From assembly GCF_000375425.1 (NCBI RefSeq), contig NZ_AQXG01000013.1, positions 1 to 64,000 on the forward strand: 64,000 nucleotides of DNA. The letters run 5' to 3'. A program made the translations under genes and the position numbers. Shown in pieces: positions 53,113 to 63,389 of the stretch. The notes under the pieces are model-generated. The model was not told the DNA's origin. It did not search any database and worked only from the letters and a program-made list of their open reading frames with translations. The stretch is from Gracilimonas tropica DSM 19535. GTDB lineage: Bacteria > Bacteroidota > Rhodothermia > Balneolales > Balneolaceae. Numbering within the stretch: the stretch's first letter is position 1; each line of letters starts with the position of its first letter.

Positions 53113-56100
53113 TTAGTTTGCTTTCCCTATTATTTCCCCGCCAACTATAACATTATGGAACTGTAGACTACCATTCTGATCAAAAACCGCTAATGTTTCC
53201 CCATTAGCTCCACGTACATATAGGTTTCCGGTTCCCCCATATACACTTTTCGACACTCTTTGACCTTCAGGGTTATAGCGGTATTGAAGTAAGCTTGACC
53301 CAGCAATTGTACGCAAAGGCATATTGGCTAAGTTATAGGTAATTTTCTTTAAATTATGAAGCTGATTTTTAATCAAGTTTCCATTCGCATCGTAATCAAC
53401 ATCAAACTGCATATAACTAGCCCCTTCTTCTAAATAATTAATTCGATTACTGCCAGAATGGAATTGCATCGTCATGTAACCAGTTGCACCAGCATCACCA
53501 TTTTGATTATTCCTAATATAACTTCTCAGGTTTCCATTTTTGTCATACTGAATGTAGTAAACATCAAAGGCCGAACTGGAATACCCGCTACCAGATCTAT
53601 CTGCTTCTATTAAACGATTTACATTATCATAGCTATATAAATAACTCTGATCTGGTTTATTAATTAATTTAGTATCAAAACCCCAAGTTTGCTTGGCAAT
53701 TGTTCCATCATATTGCCTGTAAGAGCTAGATACTGAACTATCGAAATACTCCAATTTTTGGAAAAACCGGTCCTCTTGGGGATCTGACCCAACACTTCCT
53801 GTATTGTTAATTCCTGTCAACCATCCTCTGGTATCATACGAGTAATCTATTGTCTGAGCTTTTTCGCCAAGAATAAACTGTTGAACCTGACCATCCGACT
53901 GATACGTATATTCTGCTGAAGTTAACCATTCCCCTGAATTACCTGTTAGACTTGTTTCTGCTTTAATTACTCGGTTTAGCCCATCATAAGTGTAGCGCTG
54001 GTAGAAGCTATCAGCCCCCCCAGGGTCAAATCTTAGCTCAATCAAATTTCCATTTCCATCATAATCATATTCAATTCTTTTAGAAAGCATCACGCCATCA
54101 TCTCTCCTTAGTTGTTGAACAACCCATTCCACCAACCCATCTTCATTGTAACTATAATATGTTTTACTTGGGGTTTGAGAAAAATTATTGGGATTATAAT
54201 AAATTACCTGTGACAGATTACCAGATAGGTACCTCGCACCACTGTAGCCACTTTCATACCCGTATTTATATTCAACTAATTTACGCTTATCGGATGAAGG
54301 AAATGAGGAACTATTAGCCTCTGCTGCCGTAAAAGATGTACTTCCAAAGTACTCTCCAGTTTCAATAATGCGACTTAAGTCATCATACTTGTTATAAGTA
54401 TATTTATATGGAGAAAACGAGAAGTTACCACTTGTAGCGTGGTATTGGTCCTGACTATTCTGGGCTTCTCCATGAAATTGATAAATACCAGAGGACACCG
54501 TCATTGAGCTTTCTACATCGTAAGTATCCCCGGGTAGCGATTTCTCATAAAATGCAACATTATGATCATCATCACTTAGCGTAATATCATACCCATCATA
54601 AAACAGATCAATTATAGAAAACTGATATTTAAGAAGCCCTGTTTTTGCAACCGATAATGTTTTAGTAACAGAAGGGTTTCCATAATATCCTAAATCCTGG
54701 GAAGAATAAGAGCCACTTAATTTATGTTCAGCCGTTTGAACAAACCTTAAATTACCGATGTTATCATATTTATAATCTATCCAATTACCTTGGTCAGGTA
54801 ATTTTTTTCGAGTTAAACGTGATAATGCATTGTACTCATATTTCGTTATAAACCCTTTAGGATCTTTAACTCTATTTAAATTTCCTAAATCATCGTAACC
54901 AAACTCTGTTACAAGATCAGAAGAACTTTTTATGCCATTATTATCCATATCAACAACAGAGGCAATTTTTCTACCTGACCCATCCACATATTCTAATCTT
55001 TGCTTTCCATTCGGATCATTTACTATCGTTTTATGTAACGTATTCGCTCCGTATGATTTAAAAGAAGAGAACGTTTCCGAACTTGTGTTATATAAGTATG
55101 TATAGTTTGTTACTTTCGTGGAAGGCAGATCTCCACCAGTACCTGGTAAACGAACCTCTTCAGGTCTTCTGAGGGGATCAATGTAATAATCGGTTTCCGT
55201 TTTAGCTGTTGAATTTGGTCGGGTAGTCGATACCTTCCGGTTCATATTGTCATAAGTGTGAGATATATTTATCGACTCACCCCCGATAGCATTTCCGCCG
55301 AATGAAACCTCATCCAAGAGGTTTCCATTATCGTCCAGATTCTTTTTTGATCCATTGACGTGGGCTAAAGCCTTAATCTCAGCTTCACTTAGAGCTTCAT
55401 TGAAGACATGGAATTCATCAATATTGCCTGTAAAATCTCCCCAAGGGGTTGTTGGACGTGCCTTACCTAAAGTTAAAGGAGAACTTCCACTATAATCTAA
55501 GCTCCCATTCCAATACAAATTACTCCAACTTTTAATCAATTCACCGTCTAAATAAAGTTTTGTGGGAGTACTACTACTACCGTTATAAGTTAAAGCCAGG
55601 TGATACCATTTATCATTTACTAAACCAGCCGAAATATACTGTTTCCCTTCATATGCAGGTGTATCAATGTAAATTTCTATATTCGAGCCAAAGCTACCTA
55701 TCTCAATATTATCATTACTTGCCGAAGAAGAATTGGCAACTAAAACATTTCTAATACTATGATTCGTTGCAGAGAAATTTGTCTTATCCCTTTTAAACCA
55801 TAATACAATCGAGAATTGGTTGGGACTATCCAATTCAGGAATGTCACCAAGACTTAGTGTATGATTAAGGCTGTACGGATCATCCCCATCAATTCTCAAT
55901 CCACCCCCAATTATACCCCCACCTTTGAACTGACTAGAATATGAATCACTCAATTGGGTTCCATTATCATCATACATAGAACTATAAATCAATTCTCCAT
56001 TTTCTCTTTTACCTATCAAATTATTACTAAAATTCCATGTACCTATATGAGAGTTACTCGAATAGGAACCATTATAGGTTACTATTTCTTCATTATTTTC

Positions 56101-59100
56101 AGAAATAGAATAATCAATCCATGAATTAATCCGGTTTTGTTCGTCCCTGGTATGTTTCAATCTTCCTAAATCGTCGTATCTATAAGAATTTCTAATCCCA
56201 TTTGGATCTGATACGCCAGAAATTTTCAAAAATTTAGCATCTATGCTTTGCGAAAGCGCTACTGCATCTTTTGGATAGATTCTTAAATTATCAAATTTTT
56301 GATCTGGTGAACTACTTGCCGCATATAAACCAATACCACCACTAGCATAATAAGAGGAATCAGTGTAATCAATTAACTTTTTTCCACTTATTATTGCTTT
56401 AATGTTCCCACCAGAAATAATAATTTTCAAGTGAACAGGCACATCAAAGTCTAGCAAAATCGAAGATAAACTAGAACTGGATAACAAAGTGTGGTCTTTA
56501 TATAATTTTAGGTCTTTTGTACCTGAAGAAAGATTTCTTATCTGCACCCTATAGTAGTCAGTATTACTAGAATGAGATCTAAATATCGCTTGTGCATAGA
56601 TACCATTTGAAGCTGGGTGAATATCCATTTCAATGACCTGATTGCCAGAATTTAAATCTGAGTTCAGATTGTGCCAAATTATACCATTGCTTCCTCCAGT
56701 GTATTCCAAGTATCCGTTGTTTGCTGACCATGTTCCCGAATCAACGTACCAGCCGCTTAAGCTACTTGTCGGCTCTGCTCTATAGTTATTTGTATAATCT
56801 TTATCTTCAAAATCTTCTAGAAAAGTACTACTATAATCTGCGTTTTTAAAAATACCTTTCGGAATGCCATCTTTCGAGGTTGAGTAAATAGAATTGTTAA
56901 TTCCATTTGCGTTAGTATAATTGTATGGGTTTCCATATTTGTCATAATCGCCATTAAGATCAACGACCTTAAATTCAGAAGAAGAACTAGCTCCTATTTC
57001 TCTTACATTTATATAATTAAGAAGTGCTGTGCTATCAAATGGAACATAATATTGCTTGTATTCATAGTACTGAGTTTCTGCAAGCCAATTTTTTTCGGTT
57101 ACACTCATTAAAAGATCTACCTGATTGTTTTTTCTTATATAAGCATTATATGGAACAGGTTGGTCGTAGGCGTAAACGTATTCAGTTTTTTTACCAGATA
57201 TTTTATCCTCAATGTTTTTTAATAAACCATTTCCATTATAAAACTCTTTCTCTACCCAAGATTTTGTAAGTGTTATCCCCGAATAATACATATCATCTTT
57301 TTCTTCAAGGAGGGATAACCAGTAAGAAAGACCGAATCCAGTAAAAGTACTAATATCATCTTGTAACTCTTTTGTTCTGTTAAGTGTGGTTCTTTTGACT
57401 AAAGCTTGACTATCGTTATACCATTCTTCTTTAATTAAGTCTCCACTCTTTTTTAACGTTACATCAAAAATCTGTTGAGATGTTTTCCCCGTATTTACTC
57501 CATAATCGAAATCCAGATGGTTTACATTATAATACCTTTCAATAGAAGATCCATCAGGCCTGTTTTCCTTTATTTTTCCATATATAGGAGTTTGATTTGT
57601 CAACTTTGAAAACCAATGAGTTGGGGGGATTTCAGGTTGCCTTGAATATTCTCCTCCTGTAGAAAAGTTAATACTATGATACTCCACCGGGTCTACATAT
57701 ATTCTTCCCACATCTTGAATCCAACTACTACTTGAAGACTTATATGAGTAATAAGAATATGTATAAGTTTTGCTTACTCCTTCAGTAGTTATAGTTTGTG
57801 ATTTTAGTCTGTATCCAAAACCAAGATGAGTTTCAACTGGACTTGCATTTATCCCCTGACCCGACGGTCTCGTATTCCCTTCATGATACCAATCTAAAAC
57901 ATACTCATCGCTTTCATAATCAAACTCAATTGAGGACGCATTTGGGTAAACTACTTTTTTTAAGCTCCACATCTTGACATCACTATCCGCTGGCTCATAG
58001 TTTATGCTACCTTCAAGGTCTAATAATGAATTTGTGTTAAAATATCCATCCGGGCCAATCATCGATTCATCTGGGTTATTATTGGCGGACCTATAATATT
58101 GTAACATGTCACGATCCCCAGTTTGATCATAATCGTTGTTTCTTTTTAGTGTATTCGTTCCAGATTCAAGATGACTGCTTTGTATTACATCATGATAGGA
58201 GAATGTATACTTCACAGGGTCCAGCCCTTGCTCTCTGGTAAGCTCCACACTCTTTAACATCGACCGTTCTTCATCATAACCTGGTGTTGCCTCCCCAACC
58301 GAATAGTAATTTAACTTAAATTGCTTTATTGGATTTGTTAATCCTGATATCACATTACTTGTTAAATCATTTTCATATAGTCTAATTTCTTTTAACCTTC
58401 TTTTTTTTTCCCCATTCACATCTCCTGACACAGGTTTGAAATCATCCTCAAATGGCCAAGGATTATCGTTATCGTAGATGTAAAAATTTAATGTTTCTGT
58501 TTCAAAATATTGTTCATCGTATTTATCACTCCATTTCCTATCTAATAATTCGCTTATTGGATTATAAGGTTCTTCCTCAGTAAAAAATTCAGCTATATGC
58601 GTTGGTGTTACAATATATTTTATATAAGTCTCTTCAAAAGATCGCATTCCATCATTAAAAATAAACGCAGAGCAATTTCCATACTGTTCAACTTTGTGCA
58701 AATCTTCCGTTGTGTATTCGAATTTCTTAGTTTCTTGTGTTGGAGAAAATTCATAAAAAATTCGGATCCATGAACCATTGTGGTTTTGCCCATTTGACGT
58801 TTCCATTGGATCAAATCCATCTTCCCCTAATTTCATGAAACCTGGTGTTAATACTGAAGTCAAAAGCCATTTATGAAATGGTGCTTTTTCTGAGGTATGT
58901 AGATTCATATTCTTTGGTTGGCAAGTATTCCATCCTTGTCTTTCCCATCCATCGCGCGAATTAGCACCAAATAATGCCTTATCAAACACATATATAATGC
59001 CCGATTCATCCTTTATAATAAATCGATGATTTTCGTCATTATATGTAATACTCCATTTCTTCCAATCTTCAACCACAAATTTCATTTGCCCATTTGATGT

Positions 59101-59745
59101 TTCATCTGATTGGAAAACAGTCACAGAACGCCCATCGGGCAACTTTACAATAAAACGATCTGCAGCCTCTTGTACATTTTCATATGGAGCGCCATAAATA
59201 GAAGGAATGTTATCATCTGTGCTTCCTCCAAATTGAATTTTTTGCACATATGATTCAGAAAAAGACCAACCTAAGCCAACCCATCCAGCTTCTTGTACTA
59301 CTTTTATTCCTGGTGAATAAGTTAAACTCAATGGATAACTTAGCTTTCTTCCAAGCACATCAAATATGGGAATAGAAAATGAAATATCACCATAGGCATT
59401 CGGCTGAACTTTACTAGCAGAACTGCTTGTAAAAGAACTTAAATCTATTTCTCCATTTGTGATTTGTGCCTTAACACGATCATCAAATCCCCCAAAAACA
59501 TAGTCTGGCGTTTGAGCTATACTGCATTCAACGGCGAATAGTGGAAAAAATAGTGTAAGAGAACCTAATAAAATTTTATTTACTCCTGCCCTATATTCTT
59601 TATTCTTGAAGTTGGCAATAAACTTATTGCCCTTTCTGGTAATTGAATTTAGCTTTATTAAGAATAGATTCATCAATCCGCCAAAAATAATACTTGTATT
59701 ATTTTTTGGCATTGTCTTACTATCTAAAGTGTTTTTCACTATCAT
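53113..59745 (-). CDS. 2210-aa secreted Rhs/YD-repeat shell protein lacking the Rhs core
   Basis: A signal-peptide-like stretch sits unusually deep (residues about 55-80), behind a basic region; M25 is an alternative start. Residues 85-960 resemble SpvB/TcaC-like and YD-repeat N-terminal regions. A concanavalin-like domain spans about 965-1158 and a LamG-like one about 1285-1465. YD repeats (YDNxGNLxx, YDxxGRL) fill about 1500-2200. The protein ends at NGETLAVFDQNGSLQFHN...GEIIGKAN, exactly before the point where the Rhs core would start. Those cores are encoded separately at 47853 and 50110. It should form the hollow barrel; tips come from other genes. Confidence 0.85.
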   Translation of the reverse strand: MIVKNTLDSKTMPKNNTSIIFGGLMNLFLIKLNSITRKGNKFIANFKNKEYRAGVNKILLGSLTLFFPLFAVECSIAQTPDYVFGGFDDRVKAQITNGEIDLSSFTSSSASKVQPNAYGDISFSIPIFDVLGRKLSYPLSLTYSPGIKVVQEAGWVGLGWSFSESYVQKIQFGGSTDDNIPSIYGAPYENVQEAADRFIVKLPDGRSVTVFQSDETSNGQMKFVVEDWKKWSITYNDENHRFIIKDESGIIYVFDKALFGANSRDGWERQGWNTCQPKNMNLHTSEKAPFHKWLLTSVLTPGFMKLGEDGFDPMETSNGQNHNGSWIRIFYEFSPTQETKKFEYTTEDLHKVEQYGNCSAFIFNDGMRSFEETYIKYIVTPTHIAEFFTEEEPYNPISELLDRKWSDKYDEQYFETETLNFYIYDNDNPWPFEDDFKPVSGDVNGEKKRRLKEIRLYENDLTSNVISGLTNPIKQFKLNYYSVGEATPGYDEERSMLKSVELTREQGLDPVKYTFSYHDVIQSSHLESGTNTLKRNNDYDQTGDRDMLQYYRSANNNPDESMIGPDGYFNTNSLLDLEGSINYEPADSDVKMWSLKKVVYPNASSIEFDYESDEYVLDWYHEGNTRPSGQGINASPVETHLGFGYRLKSQTITTEGVSKTYTYSYYSYKSSSSSWIQDVGRIYVDPVEYHSINFSTGGEYSRQPEIPPTHWFSKLTNQTPIYGKIKENRPDGSSIERYYNVNHLDFDYGVNTGKTSQQIFDVTLKKSGDLIKEEWYNDSQALVKRTTLNRTKELQDDISTFTGFGLSYWLSLLEEKDDMYYSGITLTKSWVEKEFYNGNGLLKNIEDKISGKKTEYVYAYDQPVPYNAYIRKNNQVDLLMSVTEKNWLAETQYYEYKQYYVPFDSTALLNYINVREIGASSSSEFKVVDLNGDYDKYGNPYNYTNANGINNSIYSTSKDGIPKGIFKNADYSSTFLEDFEDKDYTNNYRAEPTSSLSGWYVDSGTWSANNGYLEYTGGSNGIIWHNLNSDLNSGNQVIEMDIHPASNGIYAQAIFRSHSSNTDYYRVQIRNLSSGTKDLKLYKDHTLLSSSSLSSILLDFDVPVHLKIIISGGNIKAIISGKKLIDYTDSSYYASGGIGLYAASSSPDQKFDNLRIYPKDAVALSQSIDAKFLKISGVSDPNGIRNSYRYDDLGRLKHTRDEQNRINSWIDYSISENNEEIVTYNGSYSSNSHIGTWNFSNNLIGKRENGELIYSSMYDDNGTQLSDSYSSQFKGGGIIGGGLRIDGDDPYSLNHTLSLGDIPELDSPNQFSIVLWFKRDKTNFSATNHSIRNVLVANSSSASNDNIEIGSFGSNIEIYIDTPAYEGKQYISAGLVNDKWYHLALTYNGSSSTPTKLYLDGELIKSWSNLYWNGSLDYSGSSPLTLGKARPTTPWGDFTGNIDEFHVFNEALSEAEIKALAHVNGSKKNLDDNGNLLDEVSFGGNAIGGESINISHTYDNMNRKVSTTRPNSTAKTETDYYIDPLRRPEEVRLPGTGGDLPSTKVTNYTYLYNTSSETFSSFKSYGANTLHKTIVNDPNGKQRLEYVDGSGRKIASVVDMDNNGIKSSSDLVTEFGYDDLGNLNRVKDPKGFITKYEYNALSRLTRKKLPDQGNWIDYKYDNIGNLRFVQTAEHKLSGSYSSQDLGYYGNPSVTKTLSVAKTGLLKYQFSIIDLFYDGYDITLSDDDHNVAFYEKSLPGDTYDVESSMTVSSGIYQFHGEAQNSQDQYHATSGNFSFSPYKYTYNKYDDLSRIIETGEYFGSTSFTAAEANSSSFPSSDKRKLVEYKYGYESGYSGARYLSGNLSQVIYYNPNNFSQTPSKTYYSYNEDGLVEWVVQQLRRDDGVMLSKRIEYDYDGNGNLIELRFDPGGADSFYQRYTYDGLNRVIKAETSLTGNSGEWLTSAEYTYQSDGQVQQFILGEKAQTIDYSYDTRGWLTGINNTGSVGSDPQEDRFFQKLEYFDSSVSSSYRQYDGTIAKQTWGFDTKLINKPDQSYLYSYDNVNRLIEADRSGSGYSSSAFDVYYIQYDKNGNLRSYIRNNQNGDAGATGYMTMQFHSGSNRINYLEEGASYMQFDVDYDANGNLIKNQLHNLKKITYNLANMPLRTIAGSSLLQYRYNPEGQRVSKSVYGGTGNLYVRGANGETLAVFDQNGSLQFHNVIVGGEIIGKAN

Positions 59746-59865
59746 GGCATATGACTGTTAAATATTACTATTTCATTTTTTAATCATTGCCTTATAGCTG
59801 TCCCTTAAACCTTGATTCTAAATACTCTTTTCAAATTTTAATTGCAAATATTTTTATCCAAAAGA

Positions 59866-60519
59866 TCAATTTTTTAATGCAATTAACGATAAGATAATAT
59901 GATGGAATAGAAAAGCTTCTACTAACATATATCCTATAACTATATGTGGAGCAAAAGATAAGGACGAGTAGTTATCCTTTTTGTCAAGTATTTTGAACAC
60001 CGAAAAAAATCCTCCGGATAGAATAGCAAAATACAGAATCCAAAAAATATTCCATCCCGTAAGAAGTCCCAACACTAAGATAAGTTTGATATCCCCCCAA
60101 CCGAACCCAGGCTTTCCCCATAATTTACCGGCACCCCAGCGAATACCAATAAACAATAGCGAAACCAACACTGCCGGTATTAAGTATGTTGCATTTGTAA
60201 GATCTGTGAACAAAAGATAAAACCAGCCCGCCATGCCAATGTAAAGCAGCCTGTTCGGAATTACCCCACTGTAAGCATCAATACATCCTATGAGAAGTAG
60301 CAACCCAAAAATATAGCAAACCAATATGGGTAAATTTTCCAAATATAGAATCAGAAGAGTGAATCCCATTGCTGTCAAAAAATAGAACAAGAACCAATTC
60401 CATTTGACTGAACTACTTTTTAATTCTTCAATATTTGTTGATAGTAATTTTGGCTGAAAAAAAGCGACATAGCCTCCAGTCACTGCCAAAAAAAAGATCA
60501 GAACCCCATGTAAGAACAT
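59866..60519 (-). CDS. A24 prepilin peptidase without N-terminal methylase domain
   Basis: A 217-aa polytopic membrane protein. The catalytic aspartates are D81 in CIDAYSGVIPN and D143 in GWGDIK, the two signatures of GspO/PilD peptidases. The N-terminal cytoplasmic zinc/methylase domain of PilD is missing, as in short archaeal-like forms. It cleaves the leader of the pseudopilins in this operon. It is 120 bp from the toxin locus. Confidence 0.9.
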   Translation of the reverse strand: MFLHGVLIFFLAVTGGYVAFFQPKLLSTNIEELKSSSVKWNWFLFYFLTAMGFTLLILYLENLPILVCYIFGLLLLIGCIDAYSGVIPNRLLYIGMAGWFYLLFTDLTNATYLIPAVLVSLLFIGIRWGAGKLWGKPGFGWGDIKLILVLGLLTGWNIFWILYFAILSGGFFSVFKILDKKDNYSSLSFAPHIVIGYMLVEAFLFHHIILSLIALKN

Positions 60520-60520
60520 T

Positions 60521-60949
60521 TCAATCGGGGACTACTTGCTCTATATTGCCGGTTTCCGTCACCTGCCATTGATTGAACTCGCCATCGTTATCAAAGTCTA
60601 TTACAGAGGTGGCTAGGGCTGTATAACTGTTAGGACCCGCCTCAGTTATCTCTATTTCATACCGGGCCCTTCCTCCTTCCGTAATCAGCTGCTCTTGCTC
60701 AAACCCCAGAGATGCAAAATCAGTAGAATAGGTGTCGTTCTCCAATCGGTAGGTTTTTTGAAGAGTATGTAAAAAACTCAATTGTGTTTTAGCCTCTGTT
60801 GTCTTAGCCCGGGTAGTTACATTTTGATATAGCGGTACGGCTATCATCACCAAAATTCCAATGATGGCCAATACGATTAACAATTCGGTCAACGAGAAAC
60901 CATGTTCCTCTTTTTGAAACTTTTCAAATTTTTTAGGTAACCACATCAT
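60521..60949 (-). CDS. gspG: major pseudopilin, GspG-like
   Basis: A 142-aa protein. Prepilin site HG^FSLTELLIVLAIIGILV with Glu +5 and the long hydrophobic helix; then KAQLSFLHTLQKTYRLENDTY, the GspG/PilE-type alpha1 C-half, and a short C-terminal head. Two in-frame ATGs compete at the start. It is 1 bp upstream of the peptidase and processed by it. Confidence 0.9.
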   Translation of the reverse strand: MMWLPKKFEKFQKEEHGFSLTELLIVLAIIGILVMIAVPLYQNVTTRAKTTEAKTQLSFLHTLQKTYRLENDTYSTDFASLGFEQEQLITEGGRARYEIEITEAGPNSYTALATSVIDFDNDGEFNQWQVTETGNIEQVVPD

Positions 60950-60956
60950 AGCTTGT

Positions 60957-61415
60957 TCAATTTAAGTTAACAGTAAAGGCATTACCCTCGTGGACAAGAC
61001 GCACTGAATCCCGGTAAATTTTCTCTACTAAAATAGTATTAAAAGTATCTTTTTCTTCCACAAAAAATGTTTGTCCCCGCTGATCCCTCAATATAGCCAT
61101 CCCCTCCATAACTCCATTCAGGGTTATATTTGGTTGCCTATATTCTTCTTCATTTGGCTCAGATGCCGGTTGCTCCTGCTTCGTCTTAAACCCGGCAGGA
61201 ATGCTAAATGGATTACGATTCCCCCTTGAATAATTGTATCCATCAAATTCCGGTATCGAATATTCTTCATCGGTAATATTTGCATAAATCTGAGACTGCC
61301 CGGTCTCTTCTTCCCCCGACATCTCGGAAAAACTAAAAAAATTCCATCCCCATACTGTAATAACAACAGCAAATAGAACAATTTTTCCAAGTGTAGTTTC
61401 GAAGAACTTTTTCAT
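60957..61415 (-). CDS. GspC/PilP-like inner-membrane linker protein
   Basis: A 152-aa protein. One membrane helix near residues 10-28, an acidic linker, then a homology-region-like beta domain (ITLNGVMEGMAILRDQRGQTFFVEEKD) typical of PilP/GspC, which connects the inner-membrane platform to the secretin. It overlaps the PilO-like gene by 4 bp. Confidence 0.75.
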   Translation of the reverse strand: MKKFFETTLGKIVLFAVVITVWGWNFFSFSEMSGEEETGQSQIYANITDEEYSIPEFDGYNYSRGNRNPFSIPAGFKTKQEQPASEPNEEEYRQPNITLNGVMEGMAILRDQRGQTFFVEEKDTFNTILVEKIYRDSVRLVHEGNAFTVNLN

Positions 61416-61954
61416 TCTGGTTCCCCCAGCAACGTGACTTCAAGTTCCACCGCCCCTGAAATCAATTCATTCGACTCAGAGTTTGTTTCCAGCGCAATAG
61501 TTTTAGTAGTCACTAAATAGCTACCTTGTTCTAATTTATTTACGAATCTTGCTATGCCATGATAATTTCCTTCAACTTTAAGCCGTAGTTGCCGGGTCAT
61601 ATATTCATCTCCAACACTTTCAGAGACCGGTTGTATGCGTTTAATATCTATCACGGAGGATTCAGCATATTCAAAAAAGGTTTCTATCACTTTTGAAAAC
61701 TCTTCCTGTTTCGCCAGATTGATAACCATTTGCTGCATCCCCGTATCTAAACGATTCTGACGTTCTTCTAAAATCGCAAGCCGCTCTTGCCAGTTACTCA
61801 TAAAACTAATTTGCTCTTTTTGTTCGCCAAGCAAGGTTGCCTTTTTGTACACAACCGAGGCATAGGGAAGAAGCACAAATCCAAACAACACCAGGAACAC
61901 TCCTGCCAATATCCCGGCAAGCCACCTCCACCTATATTTTATATTTTGTACCAT
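61412..61954 (-). CDS. PilO/GspM-like assembly protein
   Basis: A 180-aa protein with one N-terminal membrane helix (about 11-33), a coiled coil (35-75) and a ferredoxin-like C-terminal domain (VEGNYHGIARFVNKLEQG is the PilO hallmark). It forms the periplasmic ring with PilN. It overlaps neighbours by 1 and 4 bp. Confidence 0.85.
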   Translation of the reverse strand: MVQNIKYRWRWLAGILAGVFLVLFGFVLLPYASVVYKKATLLGEQKEQISFMSNWQERLAILEERQNRLDTGMQQMVINLAKQEEFSKVIETFFEYAESSVIDIKRIQPVSESVGDEYMTRQLRLKVEGNYHGIARFVNKLEQGSYLVTTKTIALETNSESNELISGAVELEVTLLGEPE

Positions 61955-63384
61955 CAGTAGGAAACCTCAACTCTGAGCTGAAATTGATTGACCTGGACTG
62001 GACCCAAGGATCTGGCATTAGAGATCTCTTCCGGAGAGGTTTTGCGACTGGATAAAAGCTCCACTTTCTTAACATGCTTATGGTCTTCCAAAGCTCCCAT
62101 AAAATCGGCGATCATGGTTTCCCGAGGTGCTATTCCATATATTTGTGCCAAGTATTCCTTAGACTCCGTGTGCCTGATGCTCAACTCCTGTAGCCAAACT
62201 TCAGTTGGTATTTCATTGCTGACCAGCTCAAATAACCTGGCAGAGTTTCTTCTTTTATCTACTAAATTTCGTACCTGTTGATACGACAATGTTGCAAGAT
62301 TTACCTGCTCAGTTTTATCATTTACCAGTTCAATCTTATCGGATAACTGATCCAAAACCTGATTGGTCTCTGTCAGATTTACATCTAAAAATCCTTCGAT
62401 TGCAAAAAGAATGAGTAAAATCACAATCAGGGCTGGAAAAAGCAGCACGCCGGTACGATAGCATTCTTTTTTCTCTTCCCAATCTCTTCCTTTTTCTCTC
62501 TCTTCTTCCAGGGAGAAATTAAACCCGTCCAAATTTGGATACATTGATTTCAGTGCAATGCCACAGGCCAGGGCATATTCAGGATCTATTTTTTCAAGAC
62601 CTAATTTTGCCTCAAGGGGGAAAATAGTCTTCACAGGGCGGCTGACTTGTTCATTTGATCCAGTGGTTCCAACAGGCTTTTCAACATATAGCGGAATGGC
62701 ATACTGCCGCAGATCAAGGGATATTTCTTCGGTTTTTAAATAGGAGTCCGCCTCCTCTATCATAATGCTAAAATCTTCCTGTCCAATTTCTAAGACATTG
62801 GTTAGCAATCCGTTTTGATAATTGCAGAGCAGATTTTGACTATTTTCTACTATGGTAGCTGCTGGTCCTTTGGTAAACGATTCCTCATAAATTTGGGCAT
62901 ATCCCAATTCACTAATCCCCGTTGTTATAAGGACCGGGTGCAACTCATGAATTCCTATTATATTAATGTATCGGTCTGTTATTTCTTTATTGACCACTTG
63001 GAATATACACCGGCGATGGTCTTCATCCACTTCAACTACATGCGTTCCAACTTCTACTGAAGCCTCATATTGAGCGGCATATTCCTCTTTCCTGCCTTGT
63101 ATCCATTTTTTGATTTCCTCAGATTCTTCAAAAAAGGGCATGTCCTCTACTTCAATACCCATTAAAATATCTTTGAAACTGCACGATAATTGATAAGCAT
63201 CGGCTTGTATCTCTTCTTTTATTTCACCAAGATACTGTTCCAGCGCGGATGCACCACCCCGATTCATTTTTCCATGGCTCACATATGATATCTTGCTTCC
63301 AATATGATTTAACTCTACCCAACGAATCGAATCATTTCTAACATCCAGTGCTACAACAGTATGTTCAATGAAAGGAAACTTCAT
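61954..63384 (-). CDS. PilM/PilN fusion, GspL-like
   Basis: A 476-aa protein. Residues 1-290 resemble the actin-like PilM/GspL cytoplasmic fold (VVALDVRNDSIRWVEL). A membrane helix lies near 312-332, followed by a PilN-type coiled coil and ferredoxin-like domain (LLDKRRN-type helix, QLRVEV end). Fusion of PilM and PilN is the arrangement of T2SS GspL. It starts 6 bp after the secretin. Confidence 0.85.
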   Translation of the reverse strand: MKFPFIEHTVVALDVRNDSIRWVELNHIGSKISYVSHGKMNRGGASALEQYLGEIKEEIQADAYQLSCSFKDILMGIEVEDMPFFEESEEIKKWIQGRKEEYAAQYEASVEVGTHVVEVDEDHRRCIFQVVNKEITDRYINIIGIHELHPVLITTGISELGYAQIYEESFTKGPAATIVENSQNLLCNYQNGLLTNVLEIGQEDFSIMIEEADSYLKTEEISLDLRQYAIPLYVEKPVGTTGSNEQVSRPVKTIFPLEAKLGLEKIDPEYALACGIALKSMYPNLDGFNFSLEEEREKGRDWEEKKECYRTGVLLFPALIVILLILFAIEGFLDVNLTETNQVLDQLSDKIELVNDKTEQVNLATLSYQQVRNLVDKRRNSARLFELVSNEIPTEVWLQELSIRHTESKEYLAQIYGIAPRETMIADFMGALEDHKHVKKVELLSSRKTSPEEISNARSLGPVQVNQFQLRVEVSY

Positions 63385-63389
63385 ATATA

